A stretch of DNA of 64,000 bases from JAVVHH01 sp964613945 (lineage in GTDB: Bacteria > Pseudomonadota > Alphaproteobacteria > Acetobacterales > Acetobacteraceae), in NCBI GenBank assembly GCA_964613945.1, contig CAZTJC010000003.1, positions 186,001-250,000 of the forward strand, read 5' to 3'. Of the stretch, positions 35,129 through 42,986 are shown piece by piece. Positions within the stretch are counted from its first letter, which is position 1; every line of letters begins with the position of its first letter. Both the position numbers and the translations under genes were made by a program. The notes beneath the pieces were generated by a model that ran no database searches, was not told where the DNA came from, and saw nothing but the letters and a program-made list of their open reading frames with translations.

Positions 35129-35674
35129 TCAAGTGTCGTCCGTGTCACTCGTCTTGCGCGGGGCGCGCTTGCGTGCCGCAGGTTTCCTCGCCTGCGCGAC
35201 CGCCCCGCCGAGGGCAGCCAGGGCGTCCCGCAATGCGCCCTCCTTCATGTCCGGGATCTCGACGGGCGCCGGGGGCGGCGCCTTGGGCCGGGCTGCGACC
35301 TTCGCCAGCGCCGGGGCGGCGGCCTGCACGAAGCGAAGCTGCTCCACCATGACCCGGCCGTAATGGGCGTTGATGCGCTCGGCCAGCTGCGCCGACAGGT
35401 GCTGCAACTCCATCGCCACCGGGCCGGAGCAGGCCAGCGTCAGCGAACCCCGCGCGAGCTGCCGCGGCACGCTGACCGCCGCCAACGCCGGCCCGACGAT
35501 GACCGGCCAATCCGCCATGATCTGCGCCGCGCCGGCCGAGCGCGACCGGAACACCGGCCGTGTGATGGCCGGCAGCAGCACGCCGATCGAACGGGGGCCG
35601 CTGTAGAAACGGCTCACCCGCTCCAATGCATCCTTGCCCGCTCCCTGCTTGCTGCCAGCGTCGTCGCTCGCCAT
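35129..35674 (-). CDS. DUF721 protein, DciA-like replicative helicase loader
   Basis: A 181-residue DUF721 protein. The conserved KH-like domain (about 35-115) includes IMADWPVIVGPALAAVSVP, LACSGPVAMELQHLSAQLAE and INAHYG. The rest is a Pro/Ala/Lys-rich tail. DUF721 proteins (DciA) deliver the DnaB helicase in bacteria lacking DnaC; that role is inferred here from family membership. First gene of dciA-dsbA-smc. Its ATG lies only 9 bp from the divergent mutY start. Confidence 0.88.
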   Translation of the reverse strand: MASDDAGSKQGAGKDALERVSRFYSGPRSIGVLLPAITRPVFRSRSAGAAQIMADWPVIVGPALAAVSVPRQLARGSLTLACSGPVAMELQHLSAQLAERINAHYGRVMVEQLRFVQAAAPALAKVAARPKAPPPAPVEIPDMKEGALRDALAALGGAVAQARKPAARKRAPRKTSDTDDT

Positions 35675-35683
35675 ACCGGCCCC

Positions 35684-36736
35684 GTGCTCCCAACTCCTCC
35701 AGCCGCCGACCTCCTGCGGTGGTACGACCGGCATCGCCGCTCTATGCCATGGCGCGCCACGCCCGGCGAGACGCCGGACCCGTATCGGGTGTGGCTGTCG
35801 GAGATCATGCTGCAACAGACAACGGTGGCGACGGTCGGGCCGTATTTCGCCAAGTTCCTGGCGCGGTTCCCCACTGTCAGCGCCCTGGCCGCGGCCGACG
35901 AGGACTCCGTGCTGCAGGCCTGGGCCGGGCTGGGCTACTACGCGCGGGCGCGCAACCTGCACCGTTGCGCTCAGATCGTCGCGGCCTCCGGCGGCTTTCC
36001 GAGCGATCTGGTCGGCTTGCGCGCGCTCCCCGGCATCGGCGAGTACACCGCGGCCGCCGTCGCCAGCATCGCCTTCGGCATCCCGGTCGTCCCTGTCGAC
36101 GGCAACGTCGAGCGCGTCGCCGCCCGCATCTTCGCCATCGACCGCCCGCTGCCGGCTGCCCGCGCCGCTATCGCCGCCGCCGCCCGCACTCTCGGCCACG
36201 ACCCGGCCGCCATCGCCCGTCCCGCCGACTTCACCCAGGCGCTATTCGATCTCGGTGCCACGATCTGCACCCCGCGCACCCCGGCCTGTGCCCTCTGCCC
36301 CTGGCGCCCTCACTGCGCCGCCCAAGCTGCCGGTATCCAAGCCACACTTCCTATCAAGGCGCCCAAGGCCATCCGGCCCATCCGCTACGGGGCCCATTTC
36401 TGGCTCGAATCCAGCGCCGGCGACGTGCTGCTCCGCCGCCGCCCCTCGACCGGCTTGCTGGGCGGTATGCTCGAGCTTCCCGGCACGGCCTGGCGACCCG
36501 AACCATGGCCCCGGCCCGACGCCCTCACCGAAGCGCCGCAACCTGCCGACTGGCACTTCGCCGGCACGGCTAGACACGTCTTCACACATTTCGAATTGCT
36601 GGCTGATATTTACCGCGCCCGCGTCGATGCGATCACCGCCTCAGGATTGCATCGGCCCGTGGATTCACTGGGCAGCGAAGCCCTGCCGACCGTCATGCGC
36701 CGGTGTATCGAAATTGCGCAAAAACCCGCAGGCTGA
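35684..36736 (+). CDS. mutY: A/G-specific adenine DNA glycosylase MutY
   Basis: Removes adenine mispaired with 8-oxoguanine. The 350 residues have the helix-hairpin-helix ALPGIGEYTAAAVASIAFG with the catalytic Asp in VDGNVERV. The [4Fe-4S] loop is CTPRTPACALCPWRPHC (C-X6-C-X2-C-X5-C). A C-terminal NUDIX-like recognition domain follows, with ARHVFTHFEL. The start is set at GTG 35684 (VLPTPPAADLLRWYDRH); no in-frame ATG exists near the family start. Confidence 0.95.
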   Translation: MLPTPPAADLLRWYDRHRRSMPWRATPGETPDPYRVWLSEIMLQQTTVATVGPYFAKFLARFPTVSALAAADEDSVLQAWAGLGYYARARNLHRCAQIVAASGGFPSDLVGLRALPGIGEYTAAAVASIAFGIPVVPVDGNVERVAARIFAIDRPLPAARAAIAAAARTLGHDPAAIARPADFTQALFDLGATICTPRTPACALCPWRPHCAAQAAGIQATLPIKAPKAIRPIRYGAHFWLESSAGDVLLRRRPSTGLLGGMLELPGTAWRPEPWPRPDALTEAPQPADWHFAGTARHVFTHFELLADIYRARVDAITASGLHRPVDSLGSEALPTVMRRCIEIAQKPAG

Positions 36737-36791
36737 TTCACCTGGCGTTAATATCTTTCCTGCATATTCCAGTCAGCCCAACAAAACGGGG

Positions 36792-36811
36792 GCTTGATCT
36801 GATGATTAAGC
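36792..36811 (+). promoter_or_regulatory. Stem-loop in the flagellin 5' leader
   Basis: GCTTGATC and GATTAAGC pair over 8 bp (one G-U) around a TGAT loop. The stem ends immediately before the AAGAAGG ribosome-binding site of the flagellin gene. FlbT, encoded next to this gene, is known in Caulobacter to act on the flagellin mRNA leader, which makes this a plausible target. Confidence 0.55.
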
Positions 36812-36827
36812 AAGAAGGCAATTCAAC

Positions 36828-37760
36828 ATGTCACTCAACTCTGTAAACACGAACATTTCGGCTCAAGTCGCGCTTCAGTCCTTGAACGCGACCAACTCGA
36901 ACCTGCAAGCCACGCAAAAGCGCATCAGCACCGGCTATCGCGTCTCCGATGCGACCGATGACGGCGCTGCCTTCGCGGTGGCCCAGAAAGTTCGGGCCGA
37001 CACCGGTGCACTGACCACCGTCAACCAGCAGCTTGGCAATGCCAAGGGCCTGGTCGGCACGACCATTGCTGGTCTCACGTCGATTTCCAACTCGCTGACC
37101 AGCGGAAGTTCGCTTCTGGTCAAGTTGAGCGACTCGGGAATTTCTTCGGATCAACGTACCCAGTACCTGACCCAGTTCAAGGCACTGGTTACTCAGGTCG
37201 CGAGCACGGTTGATGGAACGACCTACAACGGTAAGTCGCTGCTCGGAAAAACCGGTGATAGCACTGGTCCGAGTGCTGTTTCGGTCGTTTCGACTGAAGC
37301 CGGCGGACAGACGACAATCTCGTCAGAAGACAACACGAAGCTTGCCGTCAGTCTCGCTAAACTAGTGGGGCTCAGCTACACCCCTGCTTCTGGCACAACT
37401 CCAGCAAGCTTTGCCGCGGCAGATCCGGCGGATAGTGCTGTCCAAGCGGCAGCCGTTGCGGCACTGCAGCCTTCGGCTGCTGGATCAACAAATGATACGA
37501 CCACGATCAAGGGACTTCAGACGACCGTTGCCGGTCAGCTGAACCAGGCAAGCTCCGACTCGAACACCTTGGACGCGACGATCACGTTCAACTCGTCCAA
37601 GATCGACAGCCTCAACGCCGGTCTCGGTGCACTCATCGACGCCGACTTGAGCAAGGAGTCAGCCAACCTGCAGGCGCTGCAGATCCGTCAGCAGCTGGGC
37701 ACGCAAGCCCTGTCGCTGGCGAACCAGAGCCCGCAGTCCCTGCTCAGCCTGTTCAAGTAA
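36828..37760 (+). CDS. Flagellin
   Basis: Structural subunit of the flagellar filament, 310 residues. The conserved N-terminal D0/D1 helices (SLNSVNTNISAQVALQSLNA, QKRISTGYRVSDATDDGAAF) and C-terminal helices (QALQIRQQLGTQALSLANQS, ending PQSLLSLFK) are intact. The middle (about 150-230) is a short Thr/Ala/Ser-rich variable domain. Codon usage is less GC-biased than the neighbours, as expected for a highly expressed gene. AAGAAGG lies 9 nt before ATG. A strong terminator follows. Confidence 0.96.
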   Translation: MSLNSVNTNISAQVALQSLNATNSNLQATQKRISTGYRVSDATDDGAAFAVAQKVRADTGALTTVNQQLGNAKGLVGTTIAGLTSISNSLTSGSSLLVKLSDSGISSDQRTQYLTQFKALVTQVASTVDGTTYNGKSLLGKTGDSTGPSAVSVVSTEAGGQTTISSEDNTKLAVSLAKLVGLSYTPASGTTPASFAAADPADSAVQAAAVAALQPSAAGSTNDTTTIKGLQTTVAGQLNQASSDSNTLDATITFNSSKIDSLNAGLGALIDADLSKESANLQALQIRQQLGTQALSLANQSPQSLLSLFK

Positions 37761-37768
37761 ACTAGGCT

Positions 37769-37801
37769 CCGGCGGCGGGTCCTCCGCCGCCGGTTTTCTT
37801 T
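37769..37801 (+). terminator. Strong Rho-independent terminator of the flagellin gene
   Basis: A perfect 9-bp stem CCGGCGGCG / CGCCGCCGG is followed by TTTTCTTT, 8 bp after the flagellin stop. It separates the abundant flagellin mRNA from flbT. Confidence 0.92.
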
Positions 37802-37832
37802 GGCATCAATTTGAAAGCTAGAGGCTGACAGT

Positions 37833-38264
37833 ATGTCGAACCTCGTTTTGGAACTTCGGCAAGGGGAGACGATGATCATAAACGGCGCGCCGATCCGTTT
37901 CCGCACGAAAGCCCGCATCGAGTTGACCGCGCACGCCCGTTTCTTGTTCGGCAAGCAGATCATGTCACCCGAAGCAGCCGATAGCCCGGCCCGGCGGCTC
38001 TATTTCGCCCTGCAATCCGCCTATATCGGCACCGATGAGGAACGAGTTCAGGGTCTCGTGACCGCTCGCGCACTCACCGCCGCGTTCAAGGAAGCCACGA
38101 CCTCGGCTCTCGCCCGCGAGATCCTCGATCGTGCCCTCGCCGCCGCCGAAGCGGACGAGTGTTATACCGCTCTCAAACTGGCACGTCGCATCATTCGTCA
38201 CGAAGACGCCCTGCTCGGTCGTTCCACTGGCCCCGTGGAGGAAGTCGCACAATGCATGGCCTGA
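37833..38264 (+). CDS. flbT: Flagellin synthesis regulator FlbT
   Basis: Post-transcriptional regulator of flagellin in alphaproteobacteria, 143 residues. It has the family start LVLELRQGETMIINGAPIRF and the conserved PARRLYFALQSAYIG. In Caulobacter, FlbT binds flagellin mRNA and promotes its decay when filament assembly is blocked; FlaF opposes it. GAGG lies upstream of the ATG. Its stop overlaps the flaF reading frame. Confidence 0.93.
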   Translation: MSNLVLELRQGETMIINGAPIRFRTKARIELTAHARFLFGKQIMSPEAADSPARRLYFALQSAYIGTDEERVQGLVTARALTAAFKEATTSALAREILDRALAAAEADECYTALKLARRIIRHEDALLGRSTGPVEEVAQCMA

Positions 38265-38593
38265 ATGCGACGCGCGCCTATCAAGCGCGCTCGGCGGATC
38301 GCAACCTCCGGGACCAGGAAGCCGACGTATTTCGGCGCGCAACTGCCGCATTGCGACATGCGCAATCCGCCGGCGAGATCGACCGCGTTCGCGCCCTCGC
38401 CGACAACAGCCAGCTTTGGACAACCGTGGTTCTCCTCGTCAAAGACCCATACAACGCGTTGCCTGAGGCGATCCGTGGATCGGTCGCGTCGGTCGGCATG
38501 GCAGTTCAACGCGAGATGGACACCAAGGAACCCGATCTAGCGTTTCTGATCGGTATTAACGAACAAATGACCGCCGGGCTTATGGGAATCTAG
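38252..38593 (+). CDS. flaF: Flagellar biosynthesis regulator FlaF
   Basis: A 113-residue FlaF protein, required for flagellin production or secretion in Caulobacter and relatives. Conserved features are the N-terminal ARAYQARSADRNLRDQEADV region and LWTTVVLLVKDPYNALPEAI. The ATG at 38252 overlaps the end of flbT by 13 bp, so the pair is translationally coupled. Confidence 0.92.
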   Translation: MHGLNATRAYQARSADRNLRDQEADVFRRATAALRHAQSAGEIDRVRALADNSQLWTTVVLLVKDPYNALPEAIRGSVASVGMAVQREMDTKEPDLAFLIGINEQMTAGLMGI

Positions 38594-38616
38594 TCAGACC
38601 TCATGGCCTGAAGACG

Positions 38617-38637
38617 GGCCTCGAGATAATCGAGGCC
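38617..38637 (+). terminator. Hairpin downstream of flaF
   Basis: GGCCTCGA and TCGAGGCC form a perfect 8-bp stem with a GATAA loop, 23 bp after the flaF stop. There is no T-run, so it is only a probable terminator. Confidence 0.5.
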
Positions 38638-38719
38638 AGTTGCTCCAGATACGCATAGGCGCTCGCGTAACAGCGCCGGTGCAGTGTTTTCGCCATCTCC
38701 GTAGGTGGCCTTCGACACG

Positions 38720-38757
38720 GGTCAGAATCAGTTCTGATGCCAAGTTGATTCCTGACC
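38720..38757. repeat. Imperfect 38-bp palindrome
   Basis: The outer arms GGTCAGAATCA and TGATTCCTGACC match apart from one inserted base. Within them TCAGAA-TCAG-TTCTGA (38722-38737) is a second perfect inverted repeat overlapping the left arm. Overlapping palindromes suggest either a regulator site or two alternative RNA pairings. Confidence 0.5.
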
Positions 38758-38773
38758 GGGTTCGCCCAGCCTT

Positions 38774-38779
38774 ATTATA
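38774..38779 (-). promoter_or_regulatory. Consensus TATAAT -10 element on the minus strand
   Basis: A perfect -10 hexamer in GC-rich surroundings, reading away from alr toward flaF. No consensus -35 lies at 17 bp (GACAAG is there; AAGACA sits at 19 bp). A transcript from it would run antisense through the 38-bp palindrome. Confidence 0.35.
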
Positions 38780-39110
38780 GCTGACTTGTCGTTAGGCTTG
38801 TCTTAAGTGTCTCGACATTGGCGGTCGAGCCTGTGTGAAACCATGATTACTAGCTGCCGGACATAGACCGGCAAATTTCCTGGGTCGTCAGCTCTTGGGC
38901 TACAGGATCATGGAGTCTACATGGTCGGCCAGAGCGTTCCCGCGACCATCACAGCATTGCGTTGAGAGAAGACTGCGGTCGACACCGGGCTTGCGCAGCG
39001 ACGACCGCGCCAAGGATTACTGCTTGTTCCCCCAGCCGGTTCAGTGCCAACCTTGCTCTGCCCATGAGATCTCAAGTGAGTTGGCCAGTTCGTATCGGTA
39101 ACGCAGTGCA

Positions 39111-40244
39111 GTGAGTGTCGCAGTCGTATCCTCACCGTCTCTCGAGACCGCCGCTGCCGGCGCGGTCCTGACCATCGACCTGGCCGCGATGGGTGCCAAT
39201 TACCGGCTGCTGCAATCACATAGCCACCCCGCTCTTTGTGGAGCGGTCGTCAAGGCGGACGCCTACGGCCTCGGTGCGGCACGCGTCGCGCCGGTCCTGT
39301 CGGCCGCCGGATGCCGCCATTTCTTCGTCGCTCACCTGGATGAAGGCGTGACACTCCGCCGCTACCTCCCTGCCGACATTTCGATCTACATCATGCATGG
39401 CGTGTTCCCGGGCGGCGAGACGCTGTGCCTCGCGCATGATCTCATTCCCGTCAGCAACAGTCCCGCGCAGCTTGCCCGTTGGGCCGCCCTCGCCCGGGTG
39501 TCTGGCCGCCGTCTGCCAGCCGTCCTCCAAATCGACACCGGCATGGCCCGCTTTGGCTTCAGCGAAACGGAGATCATCGACCTCGCCGACGATCTTCGGC
39601 CGCTCGCCATCCGCTACGTCATGAGCCATCTCGCCTGCGCCGATACACCCGATCATCCGGCCAATGCCGAGCAACGCGCCCGCTTTGACGATCTTCGTGC
39701 CCGTCTCCCCCCTGCCCCAGCCACCCTGGCCGCCTCGTCGGGAACGTTCCTAGACCCCGTCTTCCACTACGACCTCGTCCGACCCGGCGCTGCTCTCTAC
39801 GGCGTCGCGCCAACCGCCGGTCTGCCCAACCCGCTCAGCCCCGTCATCCGCCTGGATGCCAAAGTCGTGCAACTGCGCGATGTCCCCGCCGGCACCCCGA
39901 TCGGCTATGGACATTCCGTCCGAACCGTTGTTCCCGCTCGCCTGGCCACCATCGCGGTGGGCTACGCGGACGGTTATCTCCGCAGCGGCAGCAATGGCGG
40001 TGCGGCTTGGTTCGGTGATGTCGCTCTGCCGATCATGGGCCGGATTTCTATGGACAGCATTATCCTCGACGCCTCGGCCGCGCCGGATGGCGCCCTGCAC
40101 GAAGGCTCGTTCGTCGAACTGATCGGCCCGCACCGCGATGTCGACGCTGTCGCAGCCGATGCCGGCACGATCGGATATGAGGTGCTCACCAGCCTCGGCC
40201 GGCGCTATCATCGTTGTTATCTTTCGGAGGCCTCATCGGTTTGA
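39111..40244 (+). CDS. alr: Alanine racemase
   Basis: PLP enzyme interconverting L- and D-alanine for peptidoglycan or alanine catabolism, 377 residues. The PLP lysine is in GAVVKADAYGLGAARVAPVL, the family phosphate/active-site region in HLACADTPDHP, and the catalytic tyrosine in GYGHSVRT. IAVGYADGYLRS and PIMGRISMDSIILDAS are C-terminal signatures. The start is GTG 39111. It forms a pair with dadA, whose TTG start overlaps the alr stop as TTGA, so a role in alanine catabolism is likely. Confidence 0.95.
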   Translation: MSVAVVSSPSLETAAAGAVLTIDLAAMGANYRLLQSHSHPALCGAVVKADAYGLGAARVAPVLSAAGCRHFFVAHLDEGVTLRRYLPADISIYIMHGVFPGGETLCLAHDLIPVSNSPAQLARWAALARVSGRRLPAVLQIDTGMARFGFSETEIIDLADDLRPLAIRYVMSHLACADTPDHPANAEQRARFDDLRARLPPAPATLAASSGTFLDPVFHYDLVRPGAALYGVAPTAGLPNPLSPVIRLDAKVVQLRDVPAGTPIGYGHSVRTVVPARLATIAVGYADGYLRSGSNGGAAWFGDVALPIMGRISMDSIILDASAAPDGALHEGSFVELIGPHRDVDAVAADAGTIGYEVLTSLGRRYHRCYLSEASSV

Positions 40245-41527
40245 AAGTTCTCATCCTTGGTGCCGGCGTTGTCGGCATCACCTCGGCCTTTTACCTCGCC
40301 CAAGCCGGTCATGAGGTCGAGGTCATCGACCGCCAGGATGGCGCCGGGCTGGAGACGTCGTTTGCCAATGCGGGCCAGGTCTCGCCGGGTTACTCGTCAC
40401 CCTGGGCCGCGCCGGGTGTCCCGTTCAAAGCGCTGAAATGGTTGATGATGCGGCATCGTCCCTTTGTCATCTGGCCGCGCGCCGACTCCAGGCTCGGCTG
40501 GTGGCTGGCGCAGATGTTGGCGAACTGCACCGAGCCGGCGTACCGCACCAACAAGGCCCGCATGGTTCGCCTGGCCGAGTACAGCCGCGACGTCCTCCGC
40601 AATCTCCGCACCGAAACCGGCATCGAATACGATCATCGCGAACGCGGCACCCTGCAACTCTTCCGCACCCAGAAGCAACTCGACCACATCGATAGCGACA
40701 CAACCGTGCTCGACGATTTCGCCGTGCCATACGAGGTGTTGGATGCTGCCGGCTGCATCGCCGCCGAGCCCGCTTTGGCCCGTGTCGAGCGTAAGTTCGT
40801 CGGCGGCCTGCGCCTTCCCGGCGATGAAACCGGCGATGCGCATCTGTTCACGCAACGGCTGGCGGCCCTCGCCGAAGCCAAAGGGGTGCGTTTCCGCTAC
40901 GGCGTCCGGATCGTTCGCCTGCAGACCGATGGCAAGGGCGGCGACATCACCGGTGTCGAGACGGATCAGGGTGTCATCACCGCCGACCGCTACGTCGTGG
41001 CGCTCGGCTCATATTCGCCGGCGCTGCTCTGGCCGCTCGGCATCAAGTTGCCGGTGTATCCGGTCAAGGGCTACTCCCTGACCCTGCCGATCACCGACGC
41101 GTCGTCCGCCCCGGTCTCCACCGTCATGGACGAGACCTTCAAGATCGGCATCACCCGTCTCGGCGACCGCATCCGTGTGGGTGGCACGGCCGAGTTGGTC
41201 GGCTTCAGCCAGCGCCTGCGCGCGCCACGGCGCCGCACGCTGGAGCATTCCGTGCACGACCTCTTCCCCGATGGCGGTGATCTCTCGCAGGCCAAGTTCT
41301 GGACCGGACTGCGCCCCATGACCCCCGATGGCACGCCCATCGTCGGAGCCACGCCGGTGCGCAACCTGTTCACCAACACCGGTCACGGCACGCTGGGCTG
41401 GACGATGTCGTGCGGCTCCGGCCGTGTCCTGGCGGACCTGATCTCCGGCCGCACGCCGGACATCGACGCATCCGACCTGGCCGTCGCGCGCTATGCCAAA
41501 TTCAACCCGGAGCGCTCGGCCGCCTGA
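40241..41527 (+). CDS. dadA: D-amino acid dehydrogenase
   Basis: FAD-dependent membrane-associated enzyme that oxidises D-alanine to pyruvate, 428 residues. The FAD-binding N-terminus LKVLILGAGVVGITSAFYLA runs from a TTG start, preceded by GGAGG at 10 nt. ANAGQVSPGYSSPWAAPGVP and GLRPMTPDGTPIVGATPV near the C-terminus are DadA hallmarks. A TTG at 40214 would add nine residues but lacks a ribosome-binding site. It is coupled to alr. Confidence 0.95.
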   Translation: MKVLILGAGVVGITSAFYLAQAGHEVEVIDRQDGAGLETSFANAGQVSPGYSSPWAAPGVPFKALKWLMMRHRPFVIWPRADSRLGWWLAQMLANCTEPAYRTNKARMVRLAEYSRDVLRNLRTETGIEYDHRERGTLQLFRTQKQLDHIDSDTTVLDDFAVPYEVLDAAGCIAAEPALARVERKFVGGLRLPGDETGDAHLFTQRLAALAEAKGVRFRYGVRIVRLQTDGKGGDITGVETDQGVITADRYVVALGSYSPALLWPLGIKLPVYPVKGYSLTLPITDASSAPVSTVMDETFKIGITRLGDRIRVGGTAELVGFSQRLRAPRRRTLEHSVHDLFPDGGDLSQAKFWTGLRPMTPDGTPIVGATPVRNLFTNTGHGTLGWTMSCGSGRVLADLISGRTPDIDASDLAVARYAKFNPERSAA

Positions 41528-41559
41528 GCCGAGCGGCGCCCAAAGATGTTCGGGGAAGA

Positions 41560-41642
41560 TGCTGGGGACAGGATTTGAACCTGCGTGTGGTTACCCAACC
41601 GGATTACAAATCCGGTGCAATCGACCGCTCTGCCACCCCAGC
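41560..41642 (-). tRNA. tRNA-Thr(UGU) with an unusually long variable region
   Basis: An 83-nt cloverleaf. The 7-bp acceptor GCTGGGG/CCCCAGC has discriminator A. The D stem is GCAG/TTGC. The anticodon stem CCGGA/TCCGG holds the loop TTTGTAA, so positions 34-36 are TGT (threonine, ACA codons). The T arm is GCAGG-TTCAAAT-CCTGT. Between anticodon and T stems lie 14 nt (TTGGGTAACCACAC) instead of the usual 4-5; TGG-GTAA-CCA can form a 3-bp arm with a GNRA loop. That is a class II feature, normal for Ser, Leu and Tyr tRNAs but not Thr. The G1-C72 and C2-G71 pairs fit threonine. CCA is not encoded. Reading it as Tyr(GUA) would break the anticodon stem. Confidence 0.88.
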
Positions 41643-41685
41643 ATGGGCGGGCCCGCGCTTTACCTAGTATAAAGCCGCGCGTTCG

Positions 41686-42216
41686 TCACTTCCCAGGCAT
41701 CATGCGCGCGAACACGCCGTCCTCGCGCGCTAGCCCGTGCCAGCACGCGGCTGTCACGTGCAGCCCGATGATCGCCAGCAACCCCCAGGCCAACCACCCG
41801 TGGATCCCGCCCCACCATTCGGCGCTGCGCTCGTTGGCCGGCGCGATCAGCGGTAGTTTGGTCAGGAACATCAGGCTCGGCCGGGCACCGAAGCCCGATG
41901 CCGAGATCCAGCCCAGCACCGGGATCGCGATCAACAGCGCATAGAACGCCCAATGCGTCAGTCGCGACAGCAGTTGCAACGGCGGCGCGATGTCGGCCGG
42001 TGCCGGGGGCGGCCGATGCGTCAGCCGCCACCCGAACCGGAACACCATCAGCAGCAGCACCGTCGGTCCGATCGCGAGATGCCACGCGTTCAGCCCGTCT
42101 TCGGTCACCCCGGCGAAAACCTCCGGCGTGACTAGCTTGGTGAAGAACTGCGCCGCGACCAGTCCGACGATCACCCAATGCAGCGTCTTGGCAACGGGAT
42201 CGTATGTGTCATGCAT
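41686..42216 (-). CDS. Cytochrome b561
   Basis: A 176-residue di-haem membrane protein with four transmembrane helices. Haem-ligand histidines are likely in KTLHWVIVGLVAAQF, LNAWHLAIGPTVLLLM, LSRLTHWAFYALLIAIPVLG and LLAIIGLHVTAACWHGL. It transfers electrons from quinol or other donors, and the partner is unknown. The ATG at 42216 (MHDTYDPVAKTLHW) is the typical family start. It follows the hydratase-family gene by about 20 bp on the same strand. Confidence 0.92.
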   Translation of the reverse strand: MHDTYDPVAKTLHWVIVGLVAAQFFTKLVTPEVFAGVTEDGLNAWHLAIGPTVLLLMVFRFGWRLTHRPPPAPADIAPPLQLLSRLTHWAFYALLIAIPVLGWISASGFGARPSLMFLTKLPLIAPANERSAEWWGGIHGWLAWGLLAIIGLHVTAACWHGLAREDGVFARMMPGK

Positions 42217-42236
42217 CGTCAGTTTCCCGTGCAAGG

Positions 42237-42986
42237 TCACGAGGCGAAGCGGAGCGTCACCATTCCACACCGGGCAAATTGCGCCGCCACCTCGGTGCCC
42301 GGCGCCACGTAGTCCTTCCCCGTCCACGACCCGGTCGTCACCACCTGCCCGGCTCGCAACCCGCCGGCCCAGCGTGTCCCTTCATTGGCCAGCCAGGCAA
42401 CCAGCCGTAGCATCTCGCCACCGGGGTTAGCCTTGCCGGTCTTGATCTCCACCCCGTCGACCAACAGCCGCACTGTCTCGGTCGCCAGGTCGATGTCGTC
42501 CCACCCCTCGATCGCCGGCCCGAGCACCAGGCTGTGGTTGGACAGGCTATCGGCCAGCGCCGACATCGCGCCCGCCGCGGCCGAGTCGATGAACCGGCTT
42601 TCCAACACTTCGATGGCCGGATGCGCCGACGCGATGGCGTCCCGCACCTCGGCAATGCTGTAGGGCGCCTCCCGCGGCGGCAGGTCGCGGCCGAGGCGAA
42701 CCGCGATCTCCGCCTCCACGCCGCGCTCGCTGCCCTGAACCGTCAGCGGCCCGTCCGACACCGTGCCGGACGGCAGCGGAGCGCAGGTGAAGTGGGTGGC
42801 GGCCGGGTTGGGAGAGCCGACTTTCCAGCCGGCGATCCCGCCCATCGCCGTGCTGACGGCATGCTGGATGTCATAGGCGTCGGCTTCCGTCGCCGGGCGC
42901 ATCGCCTCCGGCAACCCGTCGAGCCGAGGCAGGTCGCCGCGGCGGACGGACAGGAACAACGTGGCGGCATCATCATACGGCGTCAT
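42237..42986 (-). CDS. 2-keto-4-pentenoate hydratase-family protein (FAH fold)
   Basis: A 249-residue enzyme of the hydratase/decarboxylase branch of the fumarylacetoacetase fold. Signatures are AYDIQHAVSTAMGGIAGWKV, ERGVEAEIAVRLGRDLPPRE (acidic metal ligands) and IEVLESRFID. Relatives act late in meta-cleavage of aromatics, but no other pathway genes are near, so the substrate is open. The start at 42986 lacks a clear ribosome-binding site. It is divergent from ribF. Confidence 0.82.
   Translation of the reverse strand: MTPYDDAATLFLSVRRGDLPRLDGLPEAMRPATEADAYDIQHAVSTAMGGIAGWKVGSPNPAATHFTCAPLPSGTVSDGPLTVQGSERGVEAEIAVRLGRDLPPREAPYSIAEVRDAIASAHPAIEVLESRFIDSAAAGAMSALADSLSNHSLVLGPAIEGWDDIDLATETVRLLVDGVEIKTGKANPGGEMLRLVAWLANEGTRWAGGLRAGQVVTTGSWTGKDYVAPGTEVAAQFARCGMVTLRFAS

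Larger units (their letters stand above)
38594..39110. other. 517-bp gene-free gap with palindromes and a promoter-like element
   Basis: No convincing coding sequence lies between flaF and alr. The gap holds a hairpin after flaF (38617-38637), an imperfect 38-bp palindrome (38720-38757), a perfect TATAAT on the minus strand (38774-38779) and a small hairpin TGCCGG-N7-CCGGCA followed by AATTT (38855-38873). A 31-codon minus-strand frame (38601-38696) starts MAKTLHRRC and runs through the first hairpin, but its Shine-Dalgarno abuts the ATG. An sRNA or a decayed element is possible. Confidence 0.5.

Noticed and set aside
36737..36827. Sigma-54 promoter for flagellin (TGGC...TGC)
   Set aside because: A TGGC and a TGC occur near 36753-36774, but the GG to GC spacing is 16 bp instead of 10, so it is not a -24/-12 element.
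38895..39101. A 68-codon plus-strand frame before alr
   Set aside because: No ribosome-binding site, no hydrophobic or domain pattern, and atypical composition for this genome's genes.
41560..41642. Reading the odd tRNA as tRNA-Tyr(GUA)
   Set aside because: Placing GTA at 34-36 puts a T-C mismatch at the closing pair and breaks the stem. The UGU reading gives a perfect 5-bp stem and a standard 7-nt loop.
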